DNA from: Chitinophagaceae bacterium
Lineage (GTDB): Bacteria; Bacteroidota; Bacteroidia; Chitinophagales; Chitinophagaceae
NCBI GenBank assembly: GCA_021299955.1
Contig: JAJTFQ010000023.1
Coordinates: 1-37,676 of the forward strand
Length of the DNA: 37,676 bases
Direction of reading: 5' to 3'
The notes below the pieces were generated by a model. The model saw only the letters and a program-made list of their open reading frames with translations. It had not been told where the DNA came from and did no database searches. The translations under genes and the position numbers were made by a program. How positions within the stretch are numbered: the stretch's first letter is position 1; every line of letters starts with the position of its first letter. This document shows, piece after piece, positions 33,770 to 37,676 of this stretch.

Positions 33770-34819
33770 ATGCAGTTATCCATTGATGAACGATACATGT
33801 TCCGCTGTCTGGAACTCGCCCGCCTCGGGCTGGGTCATACCGCGCCCAATCCGATGGTGGGGGCGGTGCTGGTGCATGAAGACCGGATCATAGGCGAAGG
33901 ATATCATCAAAGATGCGGAGGTCCGCATGCCGAAGTGAACTGCCTGGACAATGTCCGGCCCGAGGATCGACATTTGATCCCGGCCTCCACCCTGTATGTA
34001 TCCCTTGAGCCTTGCGCACATCATGGTCGCACCCCGCCCTGTGCGGCACGAATCATACGCGAAGGGATCCGGGAAGTGGTCGTGGCCATCCGGGACCCCT
34101 TTCCCTTAGTGGACGGAAAAGGCATTGAATTGATGGAAGCGGCCGGCATCCGGGTGCGCCTTGGATTGATGGGGAAGGAAGCGGAATGGCTAAATCAAAG
34201 GTTCCTCACTTTTCATACCAAAGGGCGCCCCTACATCATCCTGAAATGGGCCCGTTCGGCAGACGGGATGATTGCCGGTCCCGGACCGAGCCGGACATCG
34301 ATCTCCGGACAAGCCACCCGTGCACTTGTCCATCAGTGGCGGTATCAGGAGGCGGCCATCATGGTGGGGGCTGGTACTGTTGAAGTTGATGATCCCCGGC
34401 TCACGGTCAGACCATCACCGTCACCCCGCCAGCCGGTTCGCATCATCCTGGATCCACGCCTGCGATTGTACGCCGGACATCGGGTTTTCGACCCGGAAGG
34501 ATCTGTCGTCATCTGCAATGTGTTGAAAGAGGGAACAGAAGGTCACCTTCGTTATCTTCGCCTGCCGCCGACTGAAGACCTGCTGCCAGGGATGCTGCAA
34601 CGACTCCATGACCTTGGCATCCAGAGCGTGTTCGTAGAAGGTGGCCAAAAGCTGCTGGAAGCTTTTCTTAAGGCGGATGCCTGGGATGAGATCCGCAGGA
34701 TCACCGCCAGGGATAAGCGAATTCCGGGTGGCTATCCGGAACCCGCCTGGGCAGGTATGCAGCCCCTCCGGCGGGACATCATCGAACAGGATATGATCGA
34801 AACATTCATACATGGATAA
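33770..34819 (+). CDS. ribD: Bifunctional riboflavin deaminase/reductase
   Basis: 349 aa from ATG 33770 (MQLSIDERYMFRCLELA); the track's longer start runs back into prmC. The deaminase domain has NPMVGAVLVHEDRIIGEGYH, GGPHAEVNCL and SLEPCAHHGRTPPC, giving the zinc-binding His, Cys and Cys plus the catalytic Glu. The reductase domain starts at RPYIILKWARSADGMIAG and has MVGAGTVEVDDPRLTVR. It performs the second and third steps of riboflavin synthesis. The stop overlaps the start of yigZ by 8 bases, so the two are translationally coupled. Confidence 0.96.
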   Translation: MQLSIDERYMFRCLELARLGLGHTAPNPMVGAVLVHEDRIIGEGYHQRCGGPHAEVNCLDNVRPEDRHLIPASTLYVSLEPCAHHGRTPPCAARIIREGIREVVVAIRDPFPLVDGKGIELMEAAGIRVRLGLMGKEAEWLNQRFLTFHTKGRPYIILKWARSADGMIAGPGPSRTSISGQATRALVHQWRYQEAAIMVGAGTVEVDDPRLTVRPSPSPRQPVRIILDPRLRLYAGHRVFDPEGSVVICNVLKEGTEGHLRYLRLPPTEDLLPGMLQRLHDLGIQSVFVEGGQKLLEAFLKADAWDEIRRITARDKRIPGGYPEPAWAGMQPLRRDIIEQDMIETFIHG

Positions 34820-35468
34820 CCCTTATGGAAAAGATGCGCTCAGCTTTCTGACCCTCGGTCAGGAATCCTCTGCTGAGTACAGCGACCGGGGTAGTCGATT
34901 CATCGGATATGCCTTTCCGGTGTTGGATGAAGAGGCGTTCAAGGAGCGGTTGAAAGAACTGAAGAAGGAGCATCCCAAGGCCGTTCATCATTGTTTCGCT
35001 TACCGCATCGGGCTTGATGGCAACCGCTTCAGGGCCTCGGATGACGGAGAACCCTCAGGATCCGCCGGCCGCCCCATCCTGGGTCAGATCGATAGCCGAA
35101 AACTCATCAATACCGCCGTGGTAGTGGTCAGATATTTTGGCGGCACCCTGTTAGGCGTGCCCGGACTCATCAACGCTTACAAAACAGCGGCCACCTTTGC
35201 ACTTCAGGTAGGCCCCAGCGTGGAGCGCCCCATCGAAGATGAATATGAAGTTGAATTCGATTACACCCTGATGAACGAGGTGATGACCGTGGTGAAGCGT
35301 CATAGCTGCAGCGTCATCCGGCAGGAGATGCAATTGTTTTGTCTAGAACATCCGCGGCGTCGAATGCCGGCCCGCTCGTGTGGGATCCTGATTTTTCTAT
35401 CTTACCATCTTCCTGTCCTCACCTCAGGATCGGGCTATCCGGTCAAGGTTCTGCCAGCACCCATGTGA
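34812..35468 (+). CDS. yigZ: YigZ/IMPACT family protein with damaged C-terminus
   Basis: 218 aa in the track. Residues 1-177 match the family: GSRFIGYAFPVLDEEAF, KAVHHCFAYRIG, RASDDGEPSGSAGRPIL, VVVVRYFGGTLLGVPGLI and YTLMNEVMTVVKRH...RQEMQLFC. After that Cys the frame continues as EHPRRRMPARSCG, which is not family-like, and runs to 35468, overlapping the convergent PPTase by 26 bases. In another frame the DNA at 35347-35391 encodes NIRGVECRPARVGS and a stop, which looks like the expected end of YigZ. About 20 residues between appear to be missing along with the frame. This may be a natural deletion or an assembly error. YigZ proteins are linked to ribosome and stress biology without a firm activity. 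Confidence 0.88.
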   Translation: MDNPYGKDALSFLTLGQESSAEYSDRGSRFIGYAFPVLDEEAFKERLKELKKEHPKAVHHCFAYRIGLDGNRFRASDDGEPSGSAGRPILGQIDSRKLINTAVVVVRYFGGTLLGVPGLINAYKTAATFALQVGPSVERPIEDEYEVEFDYTLMNEVMTVVKRHSCSVIRQEMQLFCLEHPRRRMPARSCGILIFLSYHLPVLTSGSGYPVKVLPAPM

Positions 35469-36198
35469 CCACAAAATCCGTCGTGAGCAGATGGCCGGTG
35501 CGATGCCCCGGGGTCGCTTCCGGTAATGCTTTCAACCTGTTGATGATCAATCCTGCCGGTCCTTCTTCTACCCTGACGTCGAGGAAATCCAGGAACCTGC
35601 GGGTGAGGGGGTGCTGCATCTTGTAATAGGATTCCTTCAACGAAAAGTACAGGGTTGCCATATCCACCGGTGAGGCCGCTGCTGATATTCGCTCCTGTTC
35701 CTGCCGGTCGAAAATGATGTCCCAGAGGGTGGCGTCCACCGCCCGCCGGTGTTCAATATCCATTCCGATCGATGGATGATGTGTTGTAGCGCAGACCAAT
35801 GCTCCCGCCAGTCCTGCGCTGTGGCTGATCGAGCCTGCCACGCCGGCCGGCCATACCGGTGCACGGTCCGCCCCGGTGGGGATGGCCAGGTCCTGAAGAC
35901 CCATCCCCGAAAGGGCCTGACGTGCACAATATCTCCCCGCCGAGAACGTCGCGAGACGTGCGGCGCTAAATCCCTCCGTGCAGGCCCTTTCCGCCGGCCG
36001 GAGCACGTCGGAGGATACGGCTTCGTCCGTGAAAAATGAAAAGATATTTGGGATTCGGAGTGGATCATCGCCATTTCGTTGACAAGATGTGTATAACAAA
36101 AAAGATTCCAAGGTACATCGTATTTCTACGATTTTCGGATTCAGGTGAAGCTTAATTTTATCATCCATCCCTGAAATCATAAAAAAGAGAGGTCGCAT
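35443..36198 (-). CDS. 4'-phosphopantetheinyl transferase, EntD/Sfp superfamily
   Basis: Up to 251 aa. LRPAERACTEGFSAARLATFSAGRYCARQAL is the EntD-like start (shown in parts: FSAGRYCARQAL), AGVAGSISHSAGLAGALV the central His-Ser block, SIGMDIEHRR the metal-binding Asp and Glu, and FSLKESYYKMQHPLTRRFLDF the WxxKEAxxK-type motif with Phe for Trp. It moves phosphopantetheine from CoA to a Ser on carrier proteins. The start is uncertain: ATG at 36198, 36180 or 36168 (MDDKIKLHL) are all in frame. It is divergent from the NRPS gene, whose carrier domains are its likely targets. Confidence 0.9.
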   Translation of the reverse strand: MRPLFFMISGMDDKIKLHLNPKIVEIRCTLESFLLYTSCQRNGDDPLRIPNIFSFFTDEAVSSDVLRPAERACTEGFSAARLATFSAGRYCARQALSGMGLQDLAIPTGADRAPVWPAGVAGSISHSAGLAGALVCATTHHPSIGMDIEHRRAVDATLWDIIFDRQEQERISAAASPVDMATLYFSLKESYYKMQHPLTRRFLDFLDVRVEEGPAGLIINRLKALPEATPGHRTGHLLTTDFVVTWVLAEP

Positions 36199-36297
36199 TC
36201 CACTCCCCGGAATGGCACCTTATCCGTCCGATCCGTACCCCCCAGAGAACGCTCGTTCCTTCGAGTCATCACCATTGCATACAAGCCCGCTCATGCT

Positions 36298-36323
36298 GCG
36301 TGCACCCTCGTACAGGTGCATGC
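36298..36323. promoter_or_regulatory. Inverted repeat in the PPTase-NRPS divergent gap
   Basis: GCGTGCACC and GGTGCATGC pair with one mismatch around 8 bases, about 75 bases before the NRPS ATG. The 200-base gap also holds GAACG-CT-CGTTC at 36247-36258. Either could be an operator for the biosynthetic cluster. No exact TAnnTTTG box was seen. Confidence 0.3.
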
Positions 36324-36398
36324 CTGCCAGCGGCTTGCCATGACATCGGAGGATGCCCGACGGTCAAAACCAATGAGTTTCACCCATCAAGCCAGCGG

Positions 36399-37676
36399 AT
36401 GAATCAGGGAAGTCAGGATCACGGATCCGACATGGGATCGACGCAGCACCCGGTCGCATTGATCGCCGGAGTGCCTCATCGTGGGCGTGGCGAACTATTC
36501 CCCGCCACCGACGGGCAGCGGCAGCTTTGGTATTTGTACCGGCTGGATCCTGCAGATGACAGATATCACAAGCCCATATCCCTGATCCTGCGTGGGCAGC
36601 TGGATACATCATCGCTTGAGACCGCGCTGAACGAAATCATTGATAAACATGCTCCGCTCCATTCCGTGTTCATGGAACTGGATGGGGAACTATACCAGCA
36701 GGAGGACGATCCAAAGGGCTTTATCCTTGAAAAACGGGATCTGAGTGGTTTACCCACCGATCTCGGGGATATGGCGGCCGGCGAAGCAACCCGCGCATTC
36801 CTGAAGCGACCATTCGACCTCGAACGGGAGCTACCCATCAGGGGAATGCTGATCAAGCTGTCAGCCGAAAGTCATATCCTCCTGCTGGTATTACATCACA
36901 TACAGACCGACGGGGGATCCTATCGACTATTGGTCCGGGAATTGTCGGACCGGTATTCAATGAAGCTGAACCGGAAGCCCGCCGGGGATGCACCCCTTAC
37001 GACCAGCGCGCTTCATTGGGGGGCGGCCGAGCGATTCTACCTGAAAACGCCGGATGCACAGGCCGACATTGTGTACTGGAAGGAGCATCTCCGGGATGCT
37101 GTGCCCGGCCTCAGGTGGCCGCATATGGCCCGTCCGGCAGGCGTGGAAAACCATCCATCGCTCGGTGTTCTGCAACAGGCCATTCCGGCTAAATTCAGAG
37201 AAGCGATCCGCGCATATGCAGATGCAGGTTCCGGCGCCCTGCTCAGGCTGTTTCTATCTACCTATGCCATCCTCCTGCATCGGCTCACCGGACAGGAAGA
37301 GGTCCTGATCGGTCTGCCCGTGCATGACCGACGCAGCGCCAGGGATCGTACGCTCATCGGTTTCCGGATGAAGACCCTGCCTGTTTGTCTGCGGATATCC
37401 GGGCGGATGTCCTATCGCGACATTGTCCGACAACTGAACGCAACCCTCCGGATGGCTTACCGGCATTCGAGGCTTCCTTCGGGTGCGCTGAATGCCCTCA
37501 TCCCGACCGGCGATCAGCGTTCGCCGGGCAGACTCTTTCATTCCCTGTTCAACCAGCGGGAGGATATGCTCGAGGATGTGGACTTTTCGGGGTTGACCAC
37601 CGATGTGTTTCCCCTGCATGTCAGCACCCCGAAGGCCGACCTTTCGGTGATCCTTACTTCCAGGCCCGGTGTCGAG
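36399..37676 (+). CDS. Non-ribosomal peptide synthetase, N-terminal condensation domain, cut by window edge
   Basis: Open from ATG 36399 (MNQGSQDHGSDMG) to the window end, 426 codons, and absent from the ORF track for lack of a stop. After about 34 residues the condensation domain begins: ATDGQRQLWYLYRLDP (C1), KHAPLHSVFMELDG (C2), LVLHHIQTDGGSYRLLVREL (C3, the HHxxxDG catalytic motif), LIGLPVHDRRSARDRTLIGF and KTLPVCLRI (C4/C5), and PKADLSVILTS near the end (C6). The catalytic second His is present; DGGS replaces the common DGWS. An adenylation domain would be expected next. Beginning with a condensation domain suggests that it takes an acyl or peptidyl chain from another protein, or a fatty acid. 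Alternative start: ATG 36432. Confidence 0.9.
   Translation, partial: MNQGSQDHGSDMGSTQHPVALIAGVPHRGRGELFPATDGQRQLWYLYRLDPADDRYHKPISLILRGQLDTSSLETALNEIIDKHAPLHSVFMELDGELYQQEDDPKGFILEKRDLSGLPTDLGDMAAGEATRAFLKRPFDLERELPIRGMLIKLSAESHILLLVLHHIQTDGGSYRLLVRELSDRYSMKLNRKPAGDAPLTTSALHWGAAERFYLKTPDAQADIVYWKEHLRDAVPGLRWPHMARPAGVENHPSLGVLQQAIPAKFREAIRAYADAGSGALLRLFLSTYAILLHRLTGQEEVLIGLPVHDRRSARDRTLIGFRMKTLPVCLRISGRMSYRDIVRQLNATLRMAYRHSRLPSGALNALIPTGDQRSPGRLFHSLFNQREDMLEDVDFSGLTTDVFPLHVSTPKADLSVILTSRPGVE

Noticed and set aside
1-37676. CRISPR array, prophage, toxin-antitoxin or anti-phage defence island
   Set aside because: No regular spaced repeats, phage structural genes, nuclease-helicase pairs or small toxin-antitoxin pairs were seen; the palindrome array at 13515-13604 has no spacers.

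Overview
The window is a 37.7 kb piece of a Bacteroidota chromosome, most likely of the Chitinophagaceae or a near relative. The evidence is a SusC/SusD pair, the -7 promoter element TAnnTTTG typical of the phylum placed very close to start codons, lipoprotein signals followed directly by short Cys-led N-termini, and families such as DUF2490, NamZ (DUF1343) and a short alpha-glucan phosphorylase. GC content looks moderately high, so long antisense shadow ORFs are common. No tRNA, rRNA, CRISPR array, insertion sequence or phage gene was found, and no intergenic stretch exceeds 300 bases.

Layout. Positions 1-3868 (minus): the N-terminal part of an acyl-CoA synthetase, a SlyD-like protein with a degenerate active site and a Cys tail, a Tat-exported Gfo/Idh/MocA oxidoreductase and a class V aminotransferase-fold enzyme. 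3984-7289: a GT39 membrane glycosyltransferase (plus) converging on two tandem, diverged GT2 dolichyl-phosphate-mannose-synthase-like paralogs (minus). 7416-12712 (minus): an alpha/beta hydrolase, a YdiJ-type FAD/4Fe-4S D-2-hydroxyacid dehydrogenase and NADP-isocitrate dehydrogenase. 12757-14522 (minus): a DUF2490 envelope protein and a ZIP metal transporter with a candidate metal-responsive operator; a small array of covarying palindromes lies between the two genes. 14743-21890: a lipoprotein of unknown function, an alpha-glucan phosphorylase whose PLP lysine position is Thr, a rhodanese-thioredoxin lipoprotein, a P-type ATPase and fmt. 22129-28659: SusC/SusD, NamZ muramidase and a canonical SlyD. 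28732-35468: a small membrane protein, peptidase T, an SPFH protein, ExbB, ExbD, PrmC, RibD and a damaged YigZ. 35443-37676: a phosphopantetheinyl transferase divergent from the start of a non-ribosomal peptide synthetase (condensation domain), which is not in the ORF track and runs off the window.

How it fits together. Most of the window is housekeeping and envelope biology: sugar transfer onto lipid-linked acceptors, TonB-dependent glycan uptake energised by ExbBD, and cell-wall fragment trimming. The right edge looks like the border of a secondary-metabolite cluster, where the PPTase would activate the carrier proteins of the adjacent NRPS. The less ordinary signals are the covarying palindrome array, the composite palindrome upstream of the ZIP gene, the lysine-less phosphorylase and the YigZ gene with an apparent internal deletion. 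I did not find a clear, wholly new multi-gene system inside the window.
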